Assembly: GCA_039029315.1 (NCBI GenBank)
Contig: JBCCGK010000116.1
Location: 1-34,357, forward strand
Source of the DNA: JBCCCJ01 sp039029315
GTDB taxonomy: Bacteria; Bacteroidota; Bacteroidia; J057
Direction: 5' to 3'
DNA: 34,357 nt
Each line of letters begins with the position of its first letter. Within the stretch, counting starts at the first letter, position 1. The notes below the pieces were generated by a model that saw nothing but the letters and a program-made list of their open reading frames with translations, was not told the DNA's origin and did no database searches. Positions 1 through 8,644 of this stretch are shown in pieces. The position numbers were made by a program, and so were the translations under genes.

Positions 1-50
1 AAAGTTGCGTAAAAACCGCCAAAATTCTAAGCCCAACTCACAAATCCACC

Positions 51-90
51 CCAGTTTACCGAATTTTGGGGGCCAGCTCGCCTAAACTGG
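51..90. promoter_or_regulatory. inverted repeat upstream of the DUF1080 gene
   Basis: An 8-bp perfect inverted repeat, CCAGTTTA at 51-58 and TAAACTGG at 83-90, lies 56 bp before the first start codon. Spacing and position would suit an operator, but it could equally be the end of a gene or element left of the window. No promoter of Bacteroidota type was found with confidence beside it. Confidence 0.2.
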
Positions 91-145
91 TAAAAGTGTA
101 CGGTAAAGAAATTTGAATTCCCATTTTGGCCAAAGTCAAACTTAG

Positions 146-997
146 ATGAAATATTTACTTCTCCTTCCTCTCCTTTCCTTGATCTATGTTGCCCAACCAA
201 CGCTCAGGCAACCTGATCCTTCTGCGGAAGAATGGATCTCCCTCTTCAATGGGGAAGATCTCACGGGCTGGCATCCCAAAGTCAAAGGCTTTCGTCCCGG
301 AGACAATTACGCCAACACTTTTCAGGTAGAGGACAGCCTTCTTTCCGTTGTGTATGATGAGTATGAAAGTTTCAATCGCACGTTTGCACATTTGATCTCC
401 GAGGACAAGTATTCCTATTACAAACTCCGGGCTGTCTATCGCTTCGTTGGAGAACAGGTAGAGGGCGGTCCCGGCTGGGCCATCCGAAACAATGGGCTGA
501 TGCTTCACAGTCAACCAGCAGAGACAATGGAGGTGGATCAGGATTTCCCAGTGTCGATAGAGGTGCAACTTCTTGGCGGCAATGGGACGGAAGAGCGAAG
601 CACGCTCAATTTATGTACACCAGGCACACATGTGGTCAAGGATGATGAATTATTTACTCGCCACTGCACCTCTTCCAGTTCCCGGACTTTCCATGGAGAC
701 CAATGGGTAACAGCAGAGGTTCTGGTGTATGGAGATTCGATGTTTATTCACATTGTCGGAGGCGATACCGTGATGCGCTACTATCACCCGCAAATTGGTG
801 GGAGGGGTCTGCCCGAAGAATATTCAGAAAGAGAAGGGGAATTGCTTTCAGAAGGCCATATTGCCATTCAGGGAGAGAGTCATCCTACGCAATTTCGATC
901 TATCGAACTGTTGAACCTCAAAGGATGTATGGACCCACAGGCAAAGAATTACAAAAGTTATTATGTGGAAGCTGATAATGATGCTTGTGTTTATTGA
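146..997 (+). CDS. exported DUF1080 / 3-keto-disaccharide hydrolase family protein
   Basis: A 283-residue protein. A hydrophobic Sec signal covers about residues 1-17, so it is exported. Residues 33-42 read LFNGEDLTGW, the hallmark opening of DUF1080 (PF06439), a concanavalin-like jelly-roll fold. Characterised family members hydrolyse 3-keto-glucosides made by a partner dehydrogenase, so this protein could cleave oxidised glycosides in the periplasm or outside the cell; that activity is inferred from the family. The tail from residue 260 (GCMDPQAKNY, then acidic residues and a Cys) matches the Gly-Cys-x-Asp motif common at the ends of Bacteroidota secreted proteins. The gene stands alone on the plus strand with 137 bp before the next gene. 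The ATG at 146 is chosen because the signal peptide starts there. Confidence 0.8.
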   Translation: MKYLLLLPLLSLIYVAQPTLRQPDPSAEEWISLFNGEDLTGWHPKVKGFRPGDNYANTFQVEDSLLSVVYDEYESFNRTFAHLISEDKYSYYKLRAVYRFVGEQVEGGPGWAIRNNGLMLHSQPAETMEVDQDFPVSIEVQLLGGNGTEERSTLNLCTPGTHVVKDDELFTRHCTSSSSRTFHGDQWVTAEVLVYGDSMFIHIVGGDTVMRYYHPQIGGRGLPEEYSEREGELLSEGHIAIQGESHPTQFRSIELLNLKGCMDPQAKNYKSYYVEADNDACVY

Positions 998-1079
998 TAG
1001 TGAATGATATCCTGGGAAATCATTCCTTCCTTGTCTTTCATATCCAAAATCCAGACTACCCTGTCCTAGTTCAGACATG

Positions 1080-1107
1080 TTGTTTTGGAGAAATTTCCGT
1101 ATTTTCG
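1080..1107 (+). promoter_or_regulatory. candidate Bacteroidota-type promoter for the TauD-like gene
   Basis: TTG at 1080-1082 and TATTTTCG at 1100-1107 are separated by 17 bp, close to the Bacteroidota -33/-7 pattern (TTG, then TAnnTTTG) with one mismatch in the -7 element. The expected start site near 1113 leaves about 20 bases before the ATG at 1135. Confidence 0.3.
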
Positions 1108-1134
1108 ATTGACACCGACAAAGTTTGTTGACTC

Positions 1135-1959
1135 ATGATCGATGTTCAGCCACTAGCGGGAGCACTAGGTGCAGAAATCCACGGAATTGATCTTACACAA
1201 GCTCTCTCCCTTTCATCCATTGCTGAGATTCGGCAACTGTTGCTCGATCATCAGGTGATTTTTTTTCGAAATCAGGCGATCGACCCAGCCCAACACAAAG
1301 CTCTGGCCGAAATCTGGGGACCTCTCCAAACGCATCCGGCTTATGCGACAGTTCCAGGTTTCCCCGAAATCACCATTCTGGAAAGTCTGCCAAACAAGCC
1401 CACCAGGATCGACACCTGGCATTCAGACATGACATTTCGAAAACATCCCCCTGTGGGAACTGTGCTTCGATCTCGCATTGTCCCGCCCAAAGGAGGAGAT
1501 ACCGTTTTTGCCAGTATGACTGCAGCCTATGCGGGCTTGTCAAGACATATGCAAGCATATCTGACTGGCTTGAAGGCTGTGCATGACTTTCGATATGGAT
1601 TCAAGGAAAGTTTGGCAGAGCCAGGAGGGAGGACTCGATTATCCCAAGCACTCCAGACCTATCCACCTGTCCAACATCCGGTCATTCACACACACCCAGA
1701 GAATGGGAAGCAACTCATCTTTGTCAACAAGCTCTTCACCACCCATATTGTTGGCCTTCCCGGAAAGGAGAGTGATGCCATTCTGAATTTCCTGTATGAA
1801 CATCTCACCACAGACGAATATACCTGCCGATTTCGATGGGAAATTGATTCCATCGCCATTTGGGACAATCGAGCTACCCAACATAAGCCAATAAATGATT
1901 ATTTTCCCGCCCACCGTCGGATGGAACGAACCGTCATCGATGGAGATAGACCATATTGA
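1135..1959 (+). CDS. TauD/TfdA-family Fe(II)/2-oxoglutarate dioxygenase
   Basis: A 274-residue cytoplasmic protein of typical TauD length. It carries the full metal and cosubstrate signature: H96 and D98 in TWHSD, the distal histidine H250 in ATQH, and arginines R261 and R265 at the spacing expected for 2-oxoglutarate binding. The N-terminus (PLAGALGAEIHGIDL) is the standard family start. Members hydroxylate small molecules such as taurine, alkyl sulfates or 2,4-D; taurine and alkyl-sulfate types release sulfite or sulfate, which would fit a sulfatase-rich region, but the substrate cannot be read here. The next gene starts 5 bp after this stop, so the two are probably co-transcribed. It could act on another carboxylate or betaine-like compound. 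Confidence 0.88.
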   Translation: MIDVQPLAGALGAEIHGIDLTQALSLSSIAEIRQLLLDHQVIFFRNQAIDPAQHKALAEIWGPLQTHPAYATVPGFPEITILESLPNKPTRIDTWHSDMTFRKHPPVGTVLRSRIVPPKGGDTVFASMTAAYAGLSRHMQAYLTGLKAVHDFRYGFKESLAEPGGRTRLSQALQTYPPVQHPVIHTHPENGKQLIFVNKLFTTHIVGLPGKESDAILNFLYEHLTTDEYTCRFRWEIDSIAIWDNRATQHKPINDYFPAHRRMERTVIDGDRPY

Positions 1960-1964
1960 GTGTT

Positions 1965-2669
1965 ATGAAACTTGGCTTATTGACTACGGATCGCATTCGG
2001 AAAGAATTAGTTGGAGAATTTGGAGAATATCCAGACATGTTTTCCCGCTTGCTACATGAAGCAGATCCAAGCCTCGAATTGATCAACTATTATGTCCTTG
2101 AAGGAGAATACCCTGAAGATATTGATGAAGTAGATGCTTACCTGATCACCGGAAGCAGTCATAGTGTCTACGAAGCGCTTGCGTGGATTCAGCTACTTGG
2201 AGAGTTCATCAAGCGACTCCATGAACGAAAGAAAAAAATGGTTGGCATCTGCTTCGGCCATCAACTGGTAGCACATGTTCTTGGAGGAGAAACTGCGAAG
2301 GCAGAGGTCGGTTGGAACATTGGCACAGAACCTCATCAACTCAATCAAGCAGGGGAACAATTGCTGGGAAAGCACGATGGCTTCCAACTGTTGTTCAGCC
2401 ATCAGGATCAAATAGTGGAGCCAGCAGAAGGAAGTGTATTGTTGGCATCCACCCCCAGTTGCCCGATTGCCATGTGTAGCATCGGTGAGCATTTGCTAAC
2501 GATTCAGGGACATCCAGAGTTCGAGAAGCCCTACCTTCGTGAATTGATGGATATGCGGAGAAAGAAATTCGGAGAGGAATTGTATCAAGCAGGCGTCGCT
2601 TCCCTTGATCAGGACAATGATCGCGCTTTGGTGGCAAGATGGATCATCGAGTTTATTCAGAAAGGCTAA
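1965..2669 (+). CDS. class I glutamine amidotransferase-like protein
   Basis: 234 residues from ATG 1965. An upstream in-frame TTG at 1956 overlaps the previous stop and is less likely. The catalytic triad is present: a nucleophilic Cys in the elbow GICFGHQ, and His and Glu in QGHPEF. This architecture fits stand-alone GATase1 proteins related to the GMP-synthase glutaminase domain, which include gamma-glutamyl-GABA-type hydrolases and uncharacterised stress or amine-utilisation enzymes. No synthetase domain is attached, so it may transfer or hydrolyse gamma-glutamyl groups rather than feed ammonia to a fused partner. Coupling to the TauD-like gene suggests both act on the same small nitrogen or sulfur compound. 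The exact substrate is unknown. Confidence 0.83.
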   Translation: MKLGLLTTDRIRKELVGEFGEYPDMFSRLLHEADPSLELINYYVLEGEYPEDIDEVDAYLITGSSHSVYEALAWIQLLGEFIKRLHERKKKMVGICFGHQLVAHVLGGETAKAEVGWNIGTEPHQLNQAGEQLLGKHDGFQLLFSHQDQIVEPAEGSVLLASTPSCPIAMCSIGEHLLTIQGHPEFEKPYLRELMDMRRKKFGEELYQAGVASLDQDNDRALVARWIIEFIQKG

Positions 2670-2801
2670 CAGCATTCCAGTATCCTCTTAAGCAGGAGGA
2701 GTGAGCGGGCCAGCGAGGAATCCAACGATCTTTGTGAATCAGGGGTCATTGACACAACTCCAGCCTCTTGAATCAAGCATCGACATGACAATTTGAATGA
2801 T

Positions 2802-4268
2802 ATGATAGACAAAAGCATCAATGCTGCCTTACAACCCGTTGCGGACGCCATCAGTTGGTTTGTGTTTTATGAAATCACCCTCTTTGGCACGGGAATCCCC
2901 CTCATTGTGGTTTGGTTGATTGCAGCTGCTATTTTTTTCACTGTCTACTTTCGGTTTCTGAATATCCGCGGATTCAGCCATGCGATTCGATTGGTGAGGG
3001 GAGAGTATGCAGACCCAAATGACGATGGAGAATTAAGCCACTTTCAGGCGCTGGCCACAGCATTATCAGGCACAGTCGGCATTGGAAATATTGGCGGAAT
3101 GGCGATTATCATTTCTCTGGGCGGCCCAGGAACTGTCTTCTGGCTTATGATGGCTGGATTTCTGGGGATGTCAACCAAATTCATCGAATGTGTAGTCGGG
3201 GTAAAATATCGCAAAGTCAATGCCGATGGAAGCATATCTGGCGGCCCCATGTATTATCTCACCTATGGATTGGCGGAGCGCGGCTTCAGCAAATTGGGGC
3301 AGGGCCTGGGATATTTCTATGCAGTGGCCATGATCATTGGCTGCATGGGAATTGGCAATATGTTCCAATCGAATCAGGCTTATGAGCAATTTGTTGTGGC
3401 AACTGGAGGTGATGGCAGTTTTTTTCTGGACAAAGGATGGTTATTTGGCTTGTTCATAGCCATCGCCGTAGGCGTGGTCATCATTGGGGGACTCAAAAGC
3501 ATTGCACGGGTCACAGGCAAACTAGTTCCCTTCATGGCGGTGACTTATCTGCTCCTTGCTCTGACGGTTATTCTGATCCATGCAGATAAAATCCCCTGGG
3601 CCATCAGCGCGATTTTGACCGAGGCCTTCGCGCCCAAGGCAGTTGCAGGCGGAATGATCGGCGCAATGATTCTGGGATTTCGGAGAGCAGTCTTCTCCAA
3701 TGAAGCAGGGATCGGGTCGGCTGCCATAGCCCACTCAGCGGTCAGAACCAAAGAGCCTGTAACTGAAGGCTATGTTGGCCTGATTGAACCATTCATTGAT
3801 ACGGTTGTCATATGCGCCATTACCTCTCTGGTTATTCTCACAACCATCTATGAACCCGGCTTGGGAGACAGCGGCGTCAAAGGCATTGAACTGACTTCCA
3901 GTGCCTTTGCCAGCACCCTGAGTTGGTCCACAGCCCCCCTCGCCTTAATTGCAATTCTATTTGCTTTCTCAACCATGATTTCGTGGTCCTATTACGGTCT
4001 GAAAGGCTGGACCTATGTCTTTGGAGAATCCAGACGCGCCGAATTGATCTTCAAGTTCATCTTTTGCGGATTTGTCGCATTGGGATGTATGATGCAGTTG
4101 GATGCAGTTCTGGAATTCTCAGATGCGATGGTTTTTCTGGTGGTGTTGCCCAATGTAATTGGCTTGTATATATTGGCTCCTGTTGTCAAGAAGGAATTGA
4201 AAGCTTATCAACAAAAATTGAAAGATGGACGGATTCGCCCCTTTAAAGAATCTCCTCCTGCCACCTGA
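2802..4268 (+). CDS. sodium:alanine/glycine-type symporter (AGCS family)
   Basis: About 488 residues from ATG 2802; an in-frame TTG at 2793 would add three residues. The protein is strongly hydrophobic with about ten membrane segments. The stretch GELSHFQALATALSGTVGIG is the conserved core of the AGCS family (PF01235), whose members import alanine, glycine or related amino acids with Na+. SGGPMYYL and SNEAGIGSAAIAHSA are further family blocks. It lies 85 bp upstream of the first sulfatase and may share its transcript, yet AGCS carriers are not known for sugar uptake. An amino sugar or amino-acid product of the region is possible but unproven. Confidence 0.92.
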   Translation: MIDKSINAALQPVADAISWFVFYEITLFGTGIPLIVVWLIAAAIFFTVYFRFLNIRGFSHAIRLVRGEYADPNDDGELSHFQALATALSGTVGIGNIGGMAIIISLGGPGTVFWLMMAGFLGMSTKFIECVVGVKYRKVNADGSISGGPMYYLTYGLAERGFSKLGQGLGYFYAVAMIIGCMGIGNMFQSNQAYEQFVVATGGDGSFFLDKGWLFGLFIAIAVGVVIIGGLKSIARVTGKLVPFMAVTYLLLALTVILIHADKIPWAISAILTEAFAPKAVAGGMIGAMILGFRRAVFSNEAGIGSAAIAHSAVRTKEPVTEGYVGLIEPFIDTVVICAITSLVILTTIYEPGLGDSGVKGIELTSSAFASTLSWSTAPLALIAILFAFSTMISWSYYGLKGWTYVFGESRRAELIFKFIFCGFVALGCMMQLDAVLEFSDAMVFLVVLPNVIGLYILAPVVKKELKAYQQKLKDGRIRPFKESPPAT

Positions 4269-4353
4269 TCTTCAACCAAAGTCCACTAACCGAAAGAGGC
4301 CTTCTCTCTCTTCTTTCTGTTTGTGCATTCACCCACTCATACACTCACCCAAG

Positions 4354-5829
4354 ATGAAATGTCTCCCTTACCTTCTGTTTGGACTGGTTTTTTCCTGCAC
4401 CACAAGCAAACAAACAACAGAATCTCGTCCTCCCAATATCATCATCATGTATACTGATGACCAGGGATACGGAGATGTCGGCGTGTTTGGTGCCAAGGGC
4501 TTCCAAACGCCTAATCTTGACCAGTTGGCCAATGAAGGCATGCGGTTTACAGACTTCTATGTCAGTCAACCTGTCTGCACCTCCTCCCGAGCGTCTTTGC
4601 TCACCGGTTGCTATGCCAACCGAATTGGCTTGACAGGCGCATTCAGTCATCGCACCAAAAAGGGAATTCATAAGGAGGAAACCACCATCGCAGAAGTTTG
4701 TAAAAGCAAAGGCTATGCGACAGCAATTTTTGGCAAATGGCATCTCGGGCTACAACCCCAATTTCTGCCACCCAATCATGGCTTCGATGAATACTATGGC
4801 ATTCCCTACTCCAATGATATGTGGCCCTATCATCCCGATCGTGAGGAGGGGTTTTATGCAACTCTACCCTTGATCGAAGGCCTGGAGATTGTGAATCCCA
4901 ATGTGCAGCCCGAAGACCAAACACAATTCACACAATCCTTCACGGAGCGGGCTGTCTCCTTCATCAATCGAAAAAAGGATGAACCCTTCTTCCTGTATCT
5001 TGCTCATCCACAACCTCATGTGCCTTTGTTTGCTTCTGATAAATTTAAAGGACAAACAAAACGAGGCTTATTCGGGGATGTCATTTCAGAAATAGACTGG
5101 TCCATGGGACAGATCCTGCAAGCCCTCAGGGATCAGGGAATTGAAGAAAAAACCCTCATCATCTTTGCTTCGGACAATGGTCCATGGATTGCGTATGGGG
5201 AACATGGCGGTTCTTCTGGTCCGCTGCGGGAAGGGAAAGGCACAACGTATGAGGGCGGTATTCGAGTTCCCTGCATCATGCGGTGGCCTGGGAAGATTCC
5301 AGCAGCTAGCAACTGCAAGGAACCTGTTATGACCATAGATATTTTGCCAACCATTGCTGGCCTGATTGGGGCGGAGCTTCCCAAACGTAAAATCGATGGC
5401 CTGGACATCTGGCCTCTGATGGCAGGAGAATCCGGAGCAAAATCGCCACATGAAGCGCTGTATTTTTATTACAAAAGAAATGAATTGCAGGCCCTTCGCG
5501 CGGGCAAATGGAAACTGGTTTTTCCGCATGAGGTGCGGATGAATGTTGATCCTCAGCCAGATACGGTCCGCTATCGTTCTGGCTATGTCACGACTGAACC
5601 TGGCACCAATGGCTATCCATTCGTACTGGAATATCCGATGTGTGGGCTGGAGCTATACGATCTGGAAGCAGATATCGGAGAGCAGCATGATTTGGCAAAA
5701 TCGCATCCTGAAATTGTGGAGCGCTTGCAAACATTGGCTGAGAAGGCCCGCGCTGATTTAGGAGACAAACTCACCAATCGAGAAGGTATAAACCAGCGCC
5801 AAGCTGCTTTTGTAGTGAGTGCTGAATGA
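4354..5829 (+). CDS. sulfatase 1, lipoprotein arylsulfatase A-like
   Basis: 491 residues from ATG 4354, chosen because a lipoprotein signal starts there, with the lipid-bearing Cys at residue 15 (GLVFSC). The formylglycine-dependent sulfatase fold (PF00884) is complete: metal Asp pair D35-D36 in YTDDQGYG, motif C75-T-S-S-R79, K128/H130 in GKWHLG, histidine in HPQPHVPL, SDNG, and a late Lys in REGKGTTYEGG. GIPYSNDMWP resembles arylsulfatase A-type enzymes. The enzyme would hydrolyse a sugar or aryl sulfate ester on the membrane surface. The third residue of the maturation motif is Ser where Pro or Ala is usual. It precedes a second sulfatase by 24 bp, forming one operon. Confidence 0.92.
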   Translation: MKCLPYLLFGLVFSCTTSKQTTESRPPNIIIMYTDDQGYGDVGVFGAKGFQTPNLDQLANEGMRFTDFYVSQPVCTSSRASLLTGCYANRIGLTGAFSHRTKKGIHKEETTIAEVCKSKGYATAIFGKWHLGLQPQFLPPNHGFDEYYGIPYSNDMWPYHPDREEGFYATLPLIEGLEIVNPNVQPEDQTQFTQSFTERAVSFINRKKDEPFFLYLAHPQPHVPLFASDKFKGQTKRGLFGDVISEIDWSMGQILQALRDQGIEEKTLIIFASDNGPWIAYGEHGGSSGPLREGKGTTYEGGIRVPCIMRWPGKIPAASNCKEPVMTIDILPTIAGLIGAELPKRKIDGLDIWPLMAGESGAKSPHEALYFYYKRNELQALRAGKWKLVFPHEVRMNVDPQPDTVRYRSGYVTTEPGTNGYPFVLEYPMCGLELYDLEADIGEQHDLAKSHPEIVERLQTLAEKARADLGDKLTNREGINQRQAAFVVSAE

Positions 5830-5853
5830 TCATTTGCCATTTCCCTAAAACAT

Positions 5854-7362
5854 ATGAGACAAATTCTGTTTTGCTTCTTGTCCGCGGTCCTCTTTTTTTC
5901 TTGCAAACAAAAAGAACAATCCCGGCCGAACATCGTCATCATCCTTGCCGATGATCTCGGATATGGTGATCCTCAGATATACAATTCTGAATCGAAGATT
6001 CCCACGCCCAATATTGATCAATTGGCAAGAGCAGGCATGCGGTTCACCGATGCCCATACGCCCAGCAGTGTCTGTACACCTACTCGCTATGGGCTCCTCA
6101 CAGGTCGGTATGCATGGAGAACTGCGCTCAAAAGCAGTGTTCTTTGGACATGGGACCCACCCTTGATTGCCAAGGATCGCTTGACCATTCCCAAGATGTT
6201 GAAGAAGCAGAACTATCACTCGGCCTGTATTGGCAAATGGCACCTGGGCTGGCGATGGGCATCGAAATATGGCAATCATTATGCGAATGATTCCTTGAAG
6301 ATTGGTGTTCGCTCTTTTGAAGGGAGACATGATTTATGGAAGCAGATTGATCTAAGTGCTCCGATTGGAGGAGGCCCTCTGGAAGCAGGTTTTCACTATT
6401 ATTTCGGAGATGATGTGCCCAATTTCGCTCCATATACCTTCTTTGAGAACAACCAACTCCTGGCCTACCCAGGATCTATCAAGCCTGATACGATGTTCGG
6501 CAATCCGGGCCCCATGGTTGAAGGTTGGGATCTGGAACAAGTGATGCCTGCCATTACAGAAAAGGCGGTAGAATATATACAGGAGCAAGCACAGGAATCC
6601 AGACCGTTTTTTCTTTATTTCTCCCTGACAGCTCCCCATACACCGATTGCCCCCACGAAGGAATTTCAGGGCAAAAGCGAAGCCGGTCTGTATGGGGATT
6701 TTGTGCATGAGGTCGATTGGAGTGTGGGACAGGTAGTAGAAGCCTTACAACAAAGCGGGGTTTGGGAGAATACCTTGCTCATTTTCACCTCAGACAACGG
6801 TTCCCCCCAAAGAGATGGTAGCAAGATGAATGGAAAAACCGGCTCTGTCAAAGCCTATGGTCACAACCCCAGCCGTCCCTGGAAAGGCATGAAAGGAGAT
6901 ATCTGGGAAGGGGGGCATCGTGTGCCCTTTATTGTCTCCTGGCCAGAGCAAATTCAGGCAGGACAAGTCACTCATCAATTGATTGGCCAGACTGATATTA
7001 TGGCTACGCTGGCGGATATCCTTGGGGTCAACACGGAATCAGGAAGCATGGAGGATAGTCAGAATTTTTCCTCCCTCCTATTTGGTAACCAATCCCTTGT
7101 TCGGGAAAGCATCTTCCATCATTCCCTGAATGGAACTTTCGCGATCAGAAAAGGCGATTGGAAGTTGATCCTGGGAAAAGATTCGGGAGGTTTTAGCAGG
7201 GGATTGGAAATCGAAGGAATACCCGTTGAGACAGAAGGACAACTGTATAATCTGAAAGAAGATCCGGGAGAAAGCAACAATTTGTATGCCTCCTCCCCTG
7301 CCAAGGTCGAAGAATTATTGGGTATATATCTTCAGGAGGGATTGGAAGTTCCGGAAGGATGA
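5854..7362 (+). CDS. sulfatase 2, lipoprotein sulfatase
   Basis: 502 residues. The lipoprotein signal ends at C17 (FFSC). Motifs are intact: D33-D34 in LADDLGYGD, canonical maturation motif C74-T-P-T-R78, K128/H130 in GKWHLG, TAPHTPIAP, SDNG, and a Lys before GDIWEGGHRVP. The general layout is that of S1 sulfatases annotated as arylsulfatases or GALNS-like enzymes in glycan loci; the sugar position attacked cannot be assigned by eye. It follows sulfatase 1 by 24 bp. A broken SGNH hydrolase begins in another frame exactly at its stop codon, so a deletion may have removed the sequence once present between the two genes. The protein itself appears full length. Confidence 0.92.
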   Translation: MRQILFCFLSAVLFFSCKQKEQSRPNIVIILADDLGYGDPQIYNSESKIPTPNIDQLARAGMRFTDAHTPSSVCTPTRYGLLTGRYAWRTALKSSVLWTWDPPLIAKDRLTIPKMLKKQNYHSACIGKWHLGWRWASKYGNHYANDSLKIGVRSFEGRHDLWKQIDLSAPIGGGPLEAGFHYYFGDDVPNFAPYTFFENNQLLAYPGSIKPDTMFGNPGPMVEGWDLEQVMPAITEKAVEYIQEQAQESRPFFLYFSLTAPHTPIAPTKEFQGKSEAGLYGDFVHEVDWSVGQVVEALQQSGVWENTLLIFTSDNGSPQRDGSKMNGKTGSVKAYGHNPSRPWKGMKGDIWEGGHRVPFIVSWPEQIQAGQVTHQLIGQTDIMATLADILGVNTESGSMEDSQNFSSLLFGNQSLVRESIFHHSLNGTFAIRKGDWKLILGKDSGGFSRGLEIEGIPVETEGQLYNLKEDPGESNNLYASSPAKVEELLGIYLQEGLEVPEG

Positions 7363-7844
7363 AGAGAATTGTCAGGGAACCACACATGGTATCCAACAGA
7401 TTGATCAATGGTTGGGGGAAACAAAATGGGATCTGATCCATTTCAATTTTGGCTTACATCATCTGAAGCATGTCGAGCCGGAAACGGGAAAAAATAGCAA
7501 AAAGCAGGAGTATCCAAGACAAGCGGAGCCCAAACAATACAAGAAAAATCTCAAAGCCATCACAGAGAAACTTGTGGCTACACAAGCCAGACTTATCTTC
7601 GCGACAACCACTCCCTTTCCTGATCAGGTCGACGGCCCCCTTCGCGAATATGGAGATGTCGAGCACTATAATTCGATCGCTTTTGAGGATCATGAAGCAG
7701 CACAAGATCGAAATCAATGACTTATACAGTTTTGTCCTTCCTCGAATGAAGAATCTACAACGACCAAACAATGTTCATTTCACCCAAGAAGGAAGCCAAC
7801 AACTTGGGGAAGAGGTTGCCAGTCGTATTCTGGCGCGAATTTGA
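7361..7844 (+). pseudogene. SGNH/GDSL-type hydrolase remnant, 5' truncated and frameshifted
   Basis: One frame from 7361 encodes GTTHGIQQIDQWLGETKWDL and then HFNFGLHHLK, the block II-III region of SGNH hydrolases (esterases that deacylate sugars). From about 7684 the homology moves to another frame: IMKQHKIEINDLYS, then LQRPNNVHFTQEGSQQLGEE, which contains the family's terminal catalytic His. Removing one T from the run TTTT at 7681-7684 joins the frames smoothly. The N-terminal third with the nucleophile Ser (GDS block) is missing; only the sulfatase 2 terminus lies upstream. It is therefore most likely dead. A sequencing error could explain the frameshift but not the missing start. Confidence 0.8.
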
Positions 7845-7962
7845 CCATCCAGGGAAACCCGTTTGGGAATCAGGACAACGCCTCACTCTTGCAAGGATTG
7901 ACATTCTCATCCGATAGCTCCAACCCCTAATCACCATTCTCCCTTCCTTGTTCTTCCTTCCC

Positions 7963-8016
7963 ACCCGCAGACCTCGGAGGATCGCCAGCACACAGGCCAA
8001 CAAATCCTCCGAGGTC
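7963..8016. repeat. REP-like palindromic element, copy A
   Basis: A perfect 13-bp inverted repeat, GACCTCGGAGGAT at 7970-7982 and ATCCTCCGAGGTC at 8004-8016, with a 21-nt loop. The leading ACCCGCAGACCTC at 7963-7975 recurs exactly at 22733-22745 in a second, more degenerate copy. The element sits in a gene-free gap between a pseudogene and a convergent gene, as expected of dispersed intergenic palindromes. Confidence 0.6.
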
Positions 8017-8036
8017 ATGCCAAATCGAACCCCGGA

Positions 8037-8498
8037 TCAATCCCAATGCAATCGGATCATCTCTTCTGCAATTCCTCTCTTATCCAATTCTTTGTTGATG
8101 GCAACAAGGTCTTCTGCGCTCAATTCCTTTTTCCTGGAGATCACATCATACCCTTCCGGTGTGAAAAGGGTCTTTTCAAAATAAATGAGGCCCCATTGTT
8201 CAGCATCCAAATGAAGGATCTCCCATCTGCTGCGAAGGATTCTCATCCATCCTTTTCCCCTCCATTCGAACTGTCTATTATTCTTGTCCAAAGGTCTATC
8301 AAATCCATGAATTGATTTGGGTTTTCCATGTTTGAGAAAACGAACTTCATCTCGCAGGCCAATGCTGCCCTTGTTTGAGGCAAGTGCATAGTTGAAAGTT
8401 GGATGGGTTTTATCCCCCTTTAGCCACATGGGGAAATTGGTAAAATGGATCAACCAAACTCCTTCTATTTCCGTCAATTCAAGAGCAATATTCTTCAT
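8037..8498 (-). CDS. small protein, lipocalin/calycin-like (tentative)
   Basis: 153 residues, no signal peptide or membrane segment. The middle is beta-rich with alternating aromatic residues (FEWRGKGWMRILRSRWEILH, then WGLIYFEKTLFTPEGYDVIS). The end, VISRKKELSAEDLVAINKEL, resembles the final strand and helix of Blc-type lipocalins, where ILSR-type sequence precedes a C-terminal helix. That would make it a small ligand-binding protein in the cytoplasm. The assignment rests on pattern only and the typical N-terminal lipocalin GxW block is not clear. It has its own promoter and diverges from the helix-hairpin-helix gene at 8645. No link to the sulfatase genes is seen. Confidence 0.6.
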   Translation of the reverse strand: MKNIALELTEIEGVWLIHFTNFPMWLKGDKTHPTFNYALASNKGSIGLRDEVRFLKHGKPKSIHGFDRPLDKNNRQFEWRGKGWMRILRSRWEILHLDAEQWGLIYFEKTLFTPEGYDVISRKKELSAEDLVAINKELDKRGIAEEMIRLHWD

Positions 8499-8516
8499 AT
8501 AGATTGATGCTTAAGG

Positions 8517-8550
8517 CAAAGATAAGCAAACAGAAAAATATTTTTACAAA
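8517..8550 (-). promoter_or_regulatory. candidate Bacteroidota-type promoter for the 8037-8498 gene
   Basis: Read on the minus strand, TTTG (8550-8547) and a perfect TATCTTTG (8524-8517) are separated by 22 bp, matching the Bacteroidota TTTG / TAnnTTTG promoter pattern. The predicted start site leaves only about a dozen bases before the start codon at 8498. Confidence 0.45.
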
Positions 8551-8644
8551 GAATTAATAATCAACCATTTACAGCTGCTAAAAAATCCATCCTTTTTGCC
8601 TCAATTTCGTATAATTTAGGAATAGTTCCTGAATCAAAAATATC

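Noticed and set aside
4225..4353. Extended N-terminus for sulfatase 1 from an ATG at 4225
   Set aside because: It overlaps the symporter gene and hides the lipoprotein signal; ATG 4354 gives a normal leader and a Cys at residue 15.
8596..8619. Promoter TTG / TAATTTAG upstream of the helix-hairpin-helix gene
   Set aside because: The spacing of 13 bp is too short for the Bacteroidota pattern.
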